Part shown: piece by piece, positions 33,768-45,443 of the stretch
How positions within the stretch are numbered: the first letter of the stretch is position 1
Layout of the letters: each line of letters begins with the position of its first letter
Assembly: GCA_022605405.1 (NCBI GenBank)
Contig: JABYQQ010000005.1
Span: 806,001 to 870,000, forward strand
Reading direction: 5' to 3'
DNA: 64,000 nt
Source: Earliella scabrosa
Taxonomy: Eukaryota; Basidiomycota; Agaricomycetes; Polyporales; Polyporaceae
Program-made: the position numbers and the translations under genes
The notes under the pieces: model-generated
Told to the model about the DNA's origin: nothing
Databases searched by the model: none
What the model saw: only the letters and a program-made list of their open reading frames with translations

Positions 33768-36741
33768 CTATCGACCCTCAGAGTTCTCCACGACGCGCAG
33801 GAGCTTCTCGAGGAGTATGCGTTTCCGACGATACTCCACTCCAGCGTCGTCGAGCAACCGCCCAACGTGCGCGAGCAGCCCGTACGGTCCGTCCAGCGGG
33901 ATCGCGTTCGCGTCAAACCGGTGCACATCTGCAACGACGAAGATCAAGGTAAGTAACACGGCTCGCTCAGATCGAGATCGAGACAACGACTGACAGTTTT
34001 TGAATATCCCATACGCCGCATCCCCAAGGTGCTCTTTGAACGCCTCCGCGACATCCGACGCCGCCCCAGCCGTCAACCGACCCTCCTCGTCCGCCCCTCT
34101 CCACCGTGACCGTGCTCGCATCGCAGCCGAAGTACTCGAGCTCACACCACCGACCCTCAGCACCGCCTCCTCCCGTACCCTCGACGGAGCCCAGGTCAGG
34201 CCCAGACCAAGGTCGAGAGAGCGACCCTTGCCTGCTAGGCGCGCTTGCTTCGACTTCGACATCTGCGTCTCCGCTGAAGACAAGGGTGATGGCGAGGTAG
34301 GTCGTGAGACGCTGCGAGGCGGGGGTACTTTGCGCTCGCTATCCGCTGGCGATCCTGGGATGGGTGGCACAGCAGGCTCGAACTTGAACGGGCCATGCGA
34401 CCCCCGTACCATGCGCTTCCCAGCACTCTTACCCCAGCTTCCGTCTCGGGTGTGCCCCGAGGATTCGCCCGAGGTCGAGGACATGGGCGAGGCCGGGACA
34501 GGCTCACGACGATGACCCTGGTTCGAGTATGATGTGTGCATCGCGAGATTACCGCGGGAGTGAGAGTGAGAGTGGGAGTGAGAGTGGGAGTGGGATGATT
34601 GTGACGACGGAGGGGCGAGTGCATAAGCAGGAGTAGACAATGATGTATCCACTGGGCGGCGTGAGGGCGGGTTTGCGAAATGGACGTCGAATGCGGGCTT
34701 CTTCCCTTTGTCGAGCAGCGGTCGAGTATTCGGGAGCGACGACGGCGCAAAGCCGTTCTCCAGGGAGTCGTCTGTGGGCCTTCTCGCGGGGACACCCCGT
34801 GCGCTGTTACTACGCTGCAGAGCATGTCGCTCGGGCTCGCCGATTCCCATACTCCGCAGGGCTGTCCTGATAGTCACCCCGCCACCTGCCCCAGTGCCCG
34901 ACGAGACCGGCCGCTCAAAGTCAAAGCTACCATGCTTGATACGCTTCGCGCGTGCTGCAAGGTTCTCGACTCCCGAGCGAGGGCCTTGATGGTCCCTGCT
35001 TGCGCTGCGCCTGCTACCTGCACTGCGGCCGCTCGAAGACTTCTCTAGGGGCACCGCAGCAACCGCAACGGCGGAAGTCGACTCACGTACACGTTGCATG
35101 GGCGAGCCAACGCGCCGCGGGTGCGTGATACGCTCCTTCTCCTTCCCTCGTTCCCGCTCTCGTTCCTTCTCCTTCTTATCCCGTCCACGCTCAACCGACC
35201 TGTCTCGGGAGCCCCGCATCCGTTCCTTCTCCTTCGTCGTCTCGCGGGAAGTGTTCGAACCCCGGGACGAGGTTCCCAGCCCGCATAGAGGTGAGCACCG
35301 ACCTTCTACCGACATCAGGTCCGCGTCCGGATGATCCGCAGGCTTGACGAACTGATCACGGTGTGCTGATGGTGAGTTGAGGACGTGAACGGGTACTGAA
35401 CGAGGCTGAGGAGCAATCAGTCCCGGTAGAGCCGAGCTCTTCCCGCCTTCGGGAGATATACGAGAGGTGAGGCGGTGTGCCGTAGAGTCGTCGGGGTGTA
35501 TAGGCAGCCGCTTGTGCGTACTCCGTTGAGAGCGTTGTGAGCCAGACTTCTCCGCCCACGTACGGTCGTCGCGACCTTGCCAGGGCTGTTCGGAAGCGTT
35601 GGGAACGGAGGGAGATGGGGTAGTAGGACGTGACCTTGCACGCGTAGATTCACTAAAGGAACCCTTGCGCGGGCTAGGGAGGAGGATGCCGAAGATGTTG
35701 ATCCGCTTGCCTTTCCGTGAGGAATTCGACTTTGTCTGCTCGATCGGGACTAGTTGCGCCACCAGCTCAGCTGTGGCAGAGGGCACTGGGGAGGTCACTG
35801 GGACAGTGATCTGTTCAGGCACCCTCGTAGGACGAGGCTTCGCGGTGGCGTTGGTTGCCGTCGTCGTGTTGGATAGAGGGCGGGAGGGAGATCGTGTCGT
35901 GGGGCGTGACGGACCGGCGACGTCGGCGTCATGTTCGGGTTCGAGACTAGAATGACGCGCATGAACGCGCAGCGAGGCGGTATGGACGGGGTTGGGCATG
36001 GGATCGACAGGATACGCATCCAAGGACCGTGACCGCCGCTTCCTCGAACGAGAGCGTGAACGCGAGCGATTAAGAAAGTTGACGATCTGCGTGGAGGTAC
36101 CGCGAGCAGCCATGTTGCAAAGGCATGGACACGACATGGCAATGACGAAACGCGTAGCTAGTGAGCACGAGAGCCAGGGGCTACAAATCAAGCACGGCAC
36201 GCACCCTTGCCCCCAAGCCTCTGCCTGTGCGTTCTTCGACCGGTTCGTCCATGCTGCGTACTTCCAGGTCTACAACGTGCGAGGTGACTTTGGCATAGTT
36301 TGGATATACGGGATTTTCGCTGTCGGGATCTTCCGCCTGCAGGGCAACGTGAACAAGGCTGCGCGTCAGAAGAAGGCTTACGAGTACAAGAGGACTGGAA
36401 GTGACCTGGGTTGATAATACGGTACGAATGCGCTGCGACTTGCTGTTTGAACGGAGGAGAGAGTGCAGCTGGAGGGGAGAAAACGGGGCATAACACGTGT
36501 TAGGCACGACGCTTGCAGTTGTATGTGAGTGGGAACGGGGGGCGTGTTTGGAACTCACGTCCATGGAGAGCCGCATGCGGGCCGCGTCAATCAGACCCAA
36601 ACTTGCTCTCCGGTCGTTCTTCGCATTGCGGTCCGATGAGGGGTCGGCGCCGGAAGTGGAGTCGAGCAGAGAGGTCTGGGTGGTCGTCGAGGTTGTGTGG
36701 GCGAGAGATGTGTCGGTACAGGACGATTCGGCGTCAGCCAT
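33768..36741 (-). CDS. Large disordered Ser/Arg/His-rich protein, function unknown
   Basis: I join two long reading frames into one gene. The start at 36741 reads MADAESSCTDTSLAHTTSTT and RASLGLIDAARMRLSMD; introns (GTGAGT to CTCCAG, then GTCACT to CTGCAG) lead to AEDPDSENPVYPNYAKVTSH. The exon ends GRGLGAR at a strong GTGCGT donor (about 36200) and the acceptor CCACGCAG (about 36085) continues IVNFLNRSRSRSRSRKRRSR in the same phase, bypassing a stop. Then come about 700 residues of Ser/Pro/Arg-rich sequence with RERE and Ser-His tracts. A small folded-looking C-terminus, VHRFDANAIPLDGPYGLLAH, follows a probable last intron and ends VENSEGR. I do not recognise the family; the RS dipeptides could mean nuclear or polarity-related roles but that is a guess. 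Confidence 0.6.
34557..34595 (-). repeat. Ser-His codon microsatellite
   Basis: Tandem GAGTGA/GAGTGG hexamers on the plus strand encode alternating Ser-His on the minus strand (SHSHSHSHSHSHS) inside the large disordered protein. Confidence 0.85.
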
Positions 36742-37262
36742 GGTGGTGATACGGTCGGATATGAGAGGTGAGACATTCAACACTGCAGGCCGACCGCGCA
36801 GAGAACGGATGAGGAGAGCAAAGACGAAGGGCTTGTGTTGATGGCTGCTGGACGGGAGCGGCGACGGAGGGGAACTCAGTCTGGCGCGACGGATCGTGGG
36901 AATATCCATATTGGTACGCAGCCACCGGCTCGGACTCAGGCTCGGACAGGGCTCGGACGACGGACTCAGACTTGGGTACGCGCGGACGTCTCCTCGACCT
37001 CGACCTCTGTCTTTTGAACCTTGCACTCGAGTGTCGCAAATGCAGGGCCCCGCGGCGCATGACAGGGCTTGGAAGTTAGGGGACGTGCGCTGCTCGCTGA
37101 GGACAGACGGAATTGGTGTGTTGGGCATGTCTATGGCCATTGCGATCGGGAGCTTATGAGCACGGACGCTAATCCAAGCAATCCCAGTGTGGTTCGGAGG
37201 CTCTGGTGAGCAAGTGCGCCCTTCCCGCATGTTCTCGTCCTCTCGGAACACCGGTCTTGACC
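36742..37262. other. Upstream region of the disordered-protein gene
   Basis: About 520 bp; minus-strand sequence is open through it but has no upstream splice acceptor or motif. I treat it as promoter/5' UTR of the minus-strand gene and, at the right, of the small plus-strand frame. Confidence 0.4.
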
Positions 37263-37626
37263 ATGCATCGCTCCTTTGCCGCTGCCCTCTGCGCCGCACG
37301 CCACGTCCGGGGATGGTGCGGCCTCCCCGTGCGCCGATTCCAATCAACACTGCGACCGCGCGCTCTAGGTGGGTCAATATCCATCTGTCCATCTTCCGTT
37401 CGCCTCGACAGCTTCCTGTCTACCACCTGAGGCGCAGGCGCGATTGATTGAGGTCGGGCTCCGCTCTTGTGGCAGCGAGCACCTTTCCATGTCAAGGAGC
37501 TACAGTTGCCGGATGCATGTGCGTCCGAATAACATCGTCGGCAGCCGTTGCGTCCGTCCTCGATGTGTGTGCATCTGGTGTTTGAGCTGTTCCGGGTGGT
37601 GGGCAGGGCTCGTGGAGTCGGTGTAA
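37263..37626 (+). CDS. Small hypothetical protein with a possible mitochondrial presequence
   Basis: The ATG at 37263 starts MHRSFAAALCAARHVRGWCG and continues LPVRRFQSTLRPRAL, an Arg/Ala-rich amphipathic lead typical of mitochondrial presequences. An intron with donor GTGGGT and acceptor TCGACAG joins in phase to ASCLPPEAQARLIEVGLRSC, and the frame stays open to TAA at 37626, about 107 residues. The downstream part is Cys-rich (VGSRCVRPRCVCIWCLSCSG), which looks less like real coding sequence, so the true 3' exon may differ. Family not recognised. Confidence 0.35.
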
Positions 37627-37890
37627 ACGCGTAGCGCTTGCACGCGACGCGACGCGCCAGGAAACACGATCACGTGATAGGGGTTGCGAATTCTGTCGCC
37701 ATCGTTGGCAGAAGTTGACCATTGCCCTCATGTCCTCCCCGAATTTCAGCATGGCGCGCCCGCGCACGTCCTGGACGTCTTCGTCATCCTCCGCCTCGCT
37801 AAGCAGCTTAGCTTTGCACATCGACTCCGTACCGGCCATCTCTTAAGAGGACCTCTTGCGCTTCTGACATTGCCTGCAACATCCCTCACC

Positions 37891-39595
37891 ATGAACGCCG
37901 GCAAACTAGGTGCGAAGTCTCTCAGAGCACTCAGCAAAGCTCCCGCACGCCCGCGTCTTTTCCACCCCACTCGAGCAGCCTCACAGTGCGCGACCCCGGG
38001 TCCCTCTACCTCCTCGCACGACCGGCCACACTTTCCCTGCGTCGACGCGCACGCCGCACGCGAATCCCGCATCATTTCCTCCCGATCCCTCTCATCTACC
38101 TCACCCACTTCGTCCGGCCCAGAACCCCCATATGCTCGTCCCAACCCTGCATCATACAAGGTTTACCGCCATGCTGCGCCTCTCCCTCTTGTCTACGCCG
38201 ATGCCTTGCCTTCCTTCGATATCGCATATGAAACCTGGGGTACACTCTCACCACGCAAGGACAATGTAATCCTACTACACACCGGTCTCTCTGCCTCCTC
38301 CCACGCTGCGTCAACGGAGTTGAATCCTGCGGATGGCTGGTGGGAGAAGTTTATAGGACCAGGGAAGGCCCTCGACACCAATCAATTCTTCATCATTTGT
38401 ACCAATGTCCTTGGAGGCTGCTACGGGTCCACAGGGCCATCTTCCATAGATCCGGCGACAGGCGAGCCTTACGCAACCCGATTTCCCATTCTCTCAATAT
38501 TCGACATGGTCCGCGCTCAGTTCTGCCTGCTTGACCACCTCGGAATTGACAGGCTATATGCGAGCGTCGGGTCGTCCATGGGTGCAATGCAGAGCCTCGC
38601 CGCAGGATGGCTGTATCCGGAGAGAGTGGGCAAGGTGGTGAGCATAAGTGGAACTGCGCGCAGCAGTCCTAGCGCTATCGCCATGCGTTTTGCTCAAAGA
38701 AGCGGTGAGTCGTGCTTTGCATCTAATCCTACCTGGGTTTGATTGAGCAGGGATGTGTTAGTTCTTATGGCGGATCCGAACTGGAAAAATGGCTTCTACT
38801 ACGATGGTCTCCCTCCACACACCGGCATGAAGCTTGCCCGCCGTAGGTTGAGCGTGATTGACCACCCTATATCCGCCCACTGACGTATCACCGCCAGAGA
38901 TTGCCACAATCACCTACCGGTCAGGGCCTGAGTGGGACATGCGCTTTGGCCGCAAGTTCCGCCAACTCCCTGATCCTGACGCTCAGCTTCCCGACCGACC
39001 TCGTCCACCCGCTCTATGCCCTGACTTCCTCATTGAGACCTACCTGGACCACCAGGGGGAAGAGTTCTGCCTCAAGTACGACGCGAACTCGCTCATCTAC
39101 ATATCCAAGGCAATGGACCTCTTTGACCTCACGGCACCTGCCCTCGCTGAGCTTCGTCTCGATCCGCCGTCGCCTCGTTCAGGACCGCCTCCGCTCCCGC
39201 CGAGTCTAGCAGCACACCCTTCATCACCAGCACACGACCAGTACCACCACCTACTGTCGCATTCGAAGAGCCATCCTCCCCCGGTGAACCCGCCCCCGCA
39301 TTTGCCAGACTTGGCAGCAGGCTTGCGACCTCTGTCCAACACCCCTGCGTTGATCTTGGGCGTGCAGAGCGACATCCTCTTCCCCGTAGAGCAACAGAGG
39401 GAGGTCGCGGATGCCCTCCGGATCGCTGGCAATCAAATGGTCAGCTATTATGAGCTTGGCGGCGTCTGGGGTCACGACACTTTCCTGTGAGTGCTCATGG
39501 TGACCTTACCCCCAAGGGTGTGAATGAGCTGACCGACATCTCTTAGGCTCGATGTGCAGAATGTCGGAGGTGCGATTCGGGGCTTCTTGTCATGA
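37891..39595 (+). CDS. Serine O-succinyltransferase-like acyltransferase (MetX/CysA alpha/beta hydrolase family), mitochondrial
   Basis: The start at 37891 (TCACCATGA) gives an Arg/Ala-rich presequence. The mature part opens [13 protein letters not shown] and reads [67 protein letters not shown]. The nucleophile Ser is in [14 protein letters not shown], the Asp in [14 protein letters not shown] and the His in GVWGHDTFL. Final exon ends [13 protein letters not shown] at TGA 39593. The FPCVDA opening and [19 protein letters not shown] motifs fit the fungal CysA/cys2 clade that acylates serine for cysteine synthesis, more than yeast Met2 (homoserine O-acetyltransferase). A Pro/Ser/His-rich insert of about 45 residues (39160-39310) interrupts the lid region. 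Four exons. Confidence 0.8.
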
Positions 39596-39997
39596 TCTAC
39601 GGACTATCAACGCCCCCTCTCGGGGAACTACTATACGCATCTGTAACTGTCATGAACATCTGTACACACAATTCATATACACATACATGAGTCGATCCGA
39701 TTGTGTATAGGTTGTTTGACGGAGGAAGACGCGAACTCTTGGCGCGATTAAGTATGAGACGCGTTCCGTGAGCGCTTCTTGCCAGTGACGTCCTCCTCGA
39801 CTACGACCACGAGTACTTTCGCCTTCAACACTTGCCTTCCGCGACAGGACTTCTGGCCATCGCTCTGTATCCGTCTGAAGAAGAATAGGCAGAGCCACCG
39901 CATCGCCATGCGGACGCCCAGGTTGCGAACCACCGTGCGTATGTTGCAGGAATATGATATAGCACTATCTTACATCGCATCCACTACGTCTCGACAC
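39596..39997. other. Intergenic between acyltransferase and aldehyde dehydrogenase
   Basis: About 400 bp; short frames on both strands without motif. Contains the aldehyde dehydrogenase promoter. Confidence 0.5.
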
Positions 39998-42404
39998 ATG
40001 GCATCCGATTCGACGACGCAGGTCCTGCCCAAGCTGCACAGGTCGCGTTATGGCCCATTTTGCTTGCACACGAACTCCGACGGGCCCATGCCGGACGCAA
40101 ACGGACGCGAACTGTACGTCTCGCACCCCTGCCCACGGAGTACGGCTCACCAGAGTCCATAACATGTCGCGCGCAGGCTATCCGTGAAGAACCCGGCGAA
40201 TGGAGAGGAGCTCTGCACGTACGTGTTTCTTCCTGACCTTCACTCCAACGATGGATCCGAAGCTGAAAGCTCGGTCCGTGACGGATGCTAGGGTCGTGTC
40301 CGCGAGCGAGGAAGACGTGCAGAGCGCGGTGCACAACGCGAATGAGGTGTTCAAGAGCGGCATCTGGTCGCGGGCCCCTGCGGTCCAGCGCGCGGTCGTG
40401 CTCTCGAACCTTGCGCGCGACTTGGAGGAGCGTGTACCGGAGCTCGCCAAGATCGAGTCGCTGCAGACCGGACGCGCGATACGGGAGATGAAGGCTCAGG
40501 TGCGTCCATATCAGGCTGCTTGGAAGGACCGAGGTTGACGGACTGAGGTGAAGTAGCTCGGACGGCTGCCGGAGTGGTTGTGCGTATTTCTTCCTTTCGT
40601 GTAGGAGTTTGAGGGGTATGTGTGCTCATGCAGGCCGTGCAGAGACTACTATGCGGCTCTTCTGCGAACACACAGCTCATTTGTCGCGCCGACCCAAGGC
40701 CCCTTGCTCAACTACGTGCAACGGGTGCCTCTAGGGGTGGTCGCCCAAATCACGGTCAGTGTTTCCGTCCTATCCATGGTCGATGGCCTCCTCAAACCCT
40801 CGCACGTTTGCCCCAGCCATTCAACCACCCCCTCCTCATTGCCCTCAAGAAGATTGCACCAGCACTTGCCGCAGGAAACTCTGTCATTGTGAAGCCAAGC
40901 GAGCTGGCACCCATCAGCGTGCTCGAATTCGCGGAGATGGCGGCTGACGCAGGAGGTATGGCTCTTCCACCGCTTCCAGGTCACGATCGCTGGATGCCAA
41001 AACTCATGGCGCAGTCCCTTCTGGGGTTCTCCAGGTCCTCCCCGGGTACGGCAGGACTGTGGGCAAGATGCTAGTGTCTGAGCCGACGATCAGGAAGGTC
41101 GACATTACTGTGAGTACGCGTTCACCGCCGCTAGAAGACCGCTCGATCGCGGTTCGAGTGGACCATTGTCTGACCTTCACATTATGTACCACAGGCCGGA
41201 ACAGACACGGGGCGAGCCATCGGCCGCATAGTCGGCTCGAACCTGGCTTCATACACCGCGGAGCTCGGGGGAAAAGCTCCGATTGTCGTGTTCGACGACG
41301 CGGATGCCCAGTCCGCCGCGAACGGCGCGGCGTTTGCGTGCTTCGTCGCCTCGGGCCAGACGTGCGTCTCGGGGACGCGGCTCATTGTGCAGGACAGGAT
41401 CTACGAGGAGTTCATGGAGCTCTTCATGAAGAAGGTGGAGAGCGTCAGGAGACGGATGGGCAACCGTGCGTGCTCGAGCTTCTGCCACATTCTGGACTGT
41501 TGATGAACTCTGACATATGACGTTCTCCCGGACTTGCTGGTCCGTGCGCTGCAGCCCTCAACCCGAAGTCGACCATGGGCACCGTCATCTCGATGCGCCA
41601 GCTCGAGCGAATAGAGTCGATGGTCCAGCGAGGCGTAGGCACGATCCTTGCGGGTGGACGTCGCATGACAGGCACTTCCGAGCTGGACGGCTATGACTTC
41701 TCGCAGGGCGCATTCTTCCCTCCAACGGTGATAACCGACGTGCCTACGGAGGACGACCTCTGGCGCGAGGAGATTTTCGGCCCAGTTCTCGTCGTCACCC
41801 GCTTCTCCGTGAGTTCTCGCCCTCTCCCTGTCCGCTTCCCGCTCACTGACGAGCCGCTTCAACTGCTGCTTTCCGTGTTCTTGTGATGCTCACTCCTCGG
41901 ATGGACGGCGCGTTTTGTGACGGACCGGAACGGCAATTAGAGCGATCGTGAAGGCGTAGAACTCGCGAACGCGTGCAAGTACGGTTTGGGCGCGGGCATA
42001 TGGACACAGGACCTCTCCAAGGCGCACCGGCTCTCCGCCGAGATCGAGGCTGGCCTCGTGTGGGTCAACACACACCACCGCAATGACCCCAGCTCGCCAT
42101 GGTGCGGATTGAACTCCATCTTCGCATGTGTGACTGTGCTGAACGTCTGTTCGCTTCTTTGCGCTTGCTGTCGGCAGGGGCGGCATGAAGGAGAGTGGGA
42201 TCGGCAGGGAGAATGGCTTGGAGGCGTTCGAGGCTTGTGCGTCTCATGCTTTTGTTGCTTCCATTCATCAGTCTCCTCTGACAAACGCAATGCTGCATAG
42301 ACACGCAAAGCAAGTCGACGATCGTCAACATTGCCTCAGCGGAGGACACGCGGACGCAGCAGGATTGGTTTGCAGAAGATGAGGGCGAGAAGCGATATGG
42401 TTAA
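39998..42404 (+). CDS. Aldehyde dehydrogenase family protein
   Basis: NAD(P)+-dependent oxidation of an aldehyde; substrate not determinable. The start at 39998 gives MASDSTTQVLPKLHRSRYGP and, after an intron, VKNPANGEELCT. Then SVTDARVVSASEEDVQSAVH, GIWSRAPAVQRAVVLSNLAR, YVQRVPLGVVAQIT, FNHPLLIALKKIAPALAAGN, SVIVKPSELAPISVLEF. The general-base Glu is in AELGGKAPIVVFDDAD and the catalytic Cys in ASGQTCVSGTRL. Later EEIFGPVLVVTRFS, then AGLVWVNTHHRNDPSSPW joined by an intron to GGMKESGIGRENGLEAF. TAA at 42402. All key ALDH residues are present. About 12 introns; the second exon junction (near 40215-40260) is uncertain. No targeting signal obvious. Confidence 0.88.
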
Positions 42405-42698
42405 TCCTGTAGTGCATTTACATGTTGCTTGGATGTCTGTGATCTTGCTTGATCTAATTCACCACTCGCCGCGAGGGTTTCCATGATGTGTACCGCCTAT
42501 GCTCTCACGAGATGACCACCAAACGGCCAACGCGTTCCGTTGCTAGTGTACAATTGTTGATGTGGCACAATGATACATCCGGTAATATTACAGCGGCGCA
42601 TGAACATGGAGAGCTTTGTCCGTGGAGACTCTATGCTGAGGTCTTGACCGCCTCCTTCTGCTCTGGGGTCTGAGCGAATGTCAATGTAAGCACCAATA

Positions 42699-43645
42699 CT
42701 ACCGCACCGGGACGAGAGAACTCGCCTCGGATAATTCCACAGGAGGCTCGTCCACGAAGTCTGGCACCTTGTTCAAGTCGCTCAAGTAAGATGGTCCCTC
42801 TTCCTCGACGTCCAGTTCAAGCGCATCCAGTTCTGCGCATCGAGTGAGAGGATAGTGAGTGGGGCATAGCAAGAAACACGCACCTGCTTGCAAATCCGCC
42901 TCGTCAATCTCATCCGGGACAGCATACGAACGCCCGAGCGCGTCCTGAATCTCATTTGCCTGCTCCAGCAGGTCCTCCATGTCATAGTGTACAGCCTGTC
43001 AACACACCCGATTCAGCGACTGTTCGCAAGTCTGTCCCAAACGCATGACTACGCACCTCGATCTTGTCAATGTCGATCTTGCCGTACTGTTTCCTGAGCT
43101 CCTTGTTCGCCTGCTTCATCGCGTCCACCGTTGCCATCGTATTCCGGAGGTTCTCCGTCGCAAGCGCAGCACTCTCCATGTTGAACGTCTGCTGGGTGAG
43201 TTGCGCGAGCTGCGACTCGTACATCCGTTTCTGCTTCAGTGTCCGGAGTGCACGTTCTTGGATCGCGTTCTGCATTCATCCAGCCAGCACGTACACCGCG
43301 GAAGGAGCACAACCAGTAGCAGTGATGTAGGAGATGACATTAAGGAATGGGTGCAACCTGCAGTTGGGGCATCCGTTCACGAGACAAACGAGGGCGGCGG
43401 AACACACCTTGCCAGGACCATTCCGGAGCCTGCTCATCTGTTCCTTGTATCGCGCAAGCTCGCCATCGAGCTTCTTGATCTTGACCTCAATCGAGCCCAC
43501 GCGAGAGTCTGTCTGAGATGTCCGTATCGACTGGTCAGCTCAGATACACCGCGGTGGCTGAGCGGCGGATGCTGACCGAGTTGATTGCGTCTTGGAGAGT
43601 TGGGCGCGGCTTCTTGCTTGAGGATGTGCCAAAGATGCGGTTCAT
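42699..43645 (-). CDS. VPS60: ESCRT-III subunit VPS60 / CHMP5
   Basis: Regulatory ESCRT-III protein that works with Vta1 to tune Vps4. The start at 43645 gives MNRIFGTSSSKKPRPTLQDA, then VGSIEVKIKKLDGELARYKE and QMSRLRNGPGK, the basic helix 1 of CHMP5. An exon at 43275-43040 continues ALRTLKQKRMYESQLAQLTQ, QTFNMESAALATENLRNT, KQANKELRKQYGKIDIDKIE. The next exons give MEDLLEQANEIQDALGRSYA and DEIDEADLQAELDALELDVE, then the acidic C-terminus and TAG at 42699. About 225 residues, full length. Convergent with the aldehyde dehydrogenase. Confidence 0.92.
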
Positions 43646-43870
43646 GATGTTGTCAGTAGCCAACGAGAGTGTGGGTGTGGGCTGGGTATAGAAAAGCAAA
43701 GCTTGCGCTGCGCAGTGGCGGGACAGGTTATGTAGAGGCGCCCGTAGTACATTGCGTACACTTGCCATACCAGGCAGCCTCGGCAGATCAAGATGCGACC
43801 AGGCATGCCAGTCTTGAAGCTGAAGTCTTGGGCCAGCACGATGAAGAGAGGAGTGTGGCTTCTGCGCTAT

Positions 43871-45443
43871 CTACCATTGCAAACTAAGCAAACTGCCCGG
43901 AACGACGCACTTCCACGAGTGCTCGCTTGTTCCCTCCGACAACCTCCTGCTCAGAATACATCCGTTCTCCGACGCGGCGAGGAAGACATCGTGTAGTACA
44001 ACACTTTCTGCTCCTTCTATCGAGTCCGGTTCAGGTCGGAGTGCATTCAGATCGTCAAGAGAGATGGGAGCGAATGTTAGACTGGGTCGTTCAGGTATGT
44101 GCCTTCGAACCCCGGTCAGGACGTCAGGGTTTGCTGACGGAGGTAAAAGGAACATCTGGACGACAAAACAAATCCGGACATGTCTGGTGAGTCGAGCTCT
44201 GCGTCAGACTACAGCAGCCTCACCTGTACCAATGTTCCTTCCGGGGGAGCGCAGTCGGTGTCGAGAGCTATTGAGCCTCGCGACGGATCTCCGGATGTGA
44301 TCTGGAACAATTGGTCCAGCTGAGCAGAGGATCGATTAGTGACTACATGCAACACCATCATGAAACAAAAATACCTTGTGTTGGCTGTCTTCCTGCTTCA
44401 GAGTGCCGAGATAGAGCCGTAGCTCCTTCGAGATGTTCTGGGTTGCAACGGACGGATGATTCTGGATTGCATGCAGAAGCAGTCGCGAAGGGTTAGCATT
44501 GTCCAATGCGTTCACAAGATTTCCTTCGGTGCTATGCATGTCAAAATTAATGTGATTGTTGTACATGAAACGGTGCGGCGGAATACCTGGTCACTAGCAT
44601 GGGGCGTGTGATTGCCTCTAACCCCCAAAACTCGCTGCGGGTTTCCGAGCGTGTTGGAGATGAAAGACATACACCGACAGCACCGTCGGAATGGATGGCG
44701 TCCCCATGGAAGAGCGTGTAAGGTCTGCCGGTTACAAATGGCGTCGATGTAGCAACCAGCCCTAGCTGGTCGAGCCCGAACCTGTCATCTACGCTCTCCT
44801 CTGATACTCATTGCAACTGCGTACATACCTTCGTCGCGCAGGGAAATTTCGATAGTGCACTGTTCAATCCTTCGGGGGCATTGTCACTGAAGTAGACGAT
44901 GCTGTCTGCATTTTCGGGGCTGCAATCATACATTGAACGGTGAGCCCACATCAGTTTTGACTTCATCCCAATCAAGCGGTGCACGTACGGTATGTGTTGT
45001 AATGAGAGAGGGAGGCTGTCACTTGCGTATGAACTGGCGAGTGCCCCCTCCCAGTCGATATCCTGGCTATAGTCTTTGGTGTCGGGTTGTCTGTCCTTCT
45101 GGTGGAGTGCATGCCACCGCCCCACCTGCGCCGCCTTTCGGCCTGGTATGGTGCTCCTGAACAACGTGGCATGGCGTTCGTCAAAGGAAGCTACGGACAC
45201 CGAAGTGTATTGCTGCCACGCCGGGCGCGCGGACGGTATAGGTGCAGACAAGCAGCCCACCGAGTTGCTGGACAATGATTTGACGGAGGTGACCACTTCA
45301 GAGAGCTCCGTGGGATTGGTATGTTGTGATGCAGATATAGTGTACAGCAGTGGGTGGTGTGCGAATGCAGCGCGGAGTTGTGAGATGTGTGCAAGAATGT
45401 CTGTACTCTTGCGAGAGATGATTGTGCTCATATGGAGTGCCAT
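43871..45443 (-). CDS. FIST-domain protein (FBXO22-like C-terminal part)
   Basis: The start at 45443 gives MALHMSTIISRKSTDILAHI and a region LYTISASQHTNPTELSEVVT typical of FIST N domains. After WEGALASSYASDSLPLSLQH an intron leads to DSIVYFSDNAPEGLNSALSK, matching the FIST pattern of a Ser/Asp-rich loop before the Leu/Asn helix. Further exons include NPSRLLLHAIQNHPSVATQN with ISKELRLYLGTLKQE, and a last exon VLTGVRRHIPERPSLTFAPI ending SLLSLQW at TAG 43871. FIST domains are small-molecule sensor modules in bacteria; in eukaryotes they occur with F-boxes (FBXO22). I see no clear F-box here. Exact exon borders are uncertain. Confidence 0.6.

Noticed and set aside
34557..34595. Short tandem array as a CRISPR-like repeat
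   Set aside because: It is a hexamer microsatellite inside coding sequence with no spacers, in a eukaryotic genome.
35235..35280. tRNA B-box-like GTTCGAACCCC
   Set aside because: No matching A box or acceptor stem around it; the stretch is inside the disordered-protein coding frame.
36181..36741. Separate small gene ending in VRAVLDL
   Set aside because: The donor just before that ending joins in phase to the next long frame, so it is better read as the 5' part of one large gene.
38096..38381. Minus-strand frames inside the serine acyltransferase gene
   Set aside because: Antisense shadows; the forward frame has the full set of enzyme motifs.
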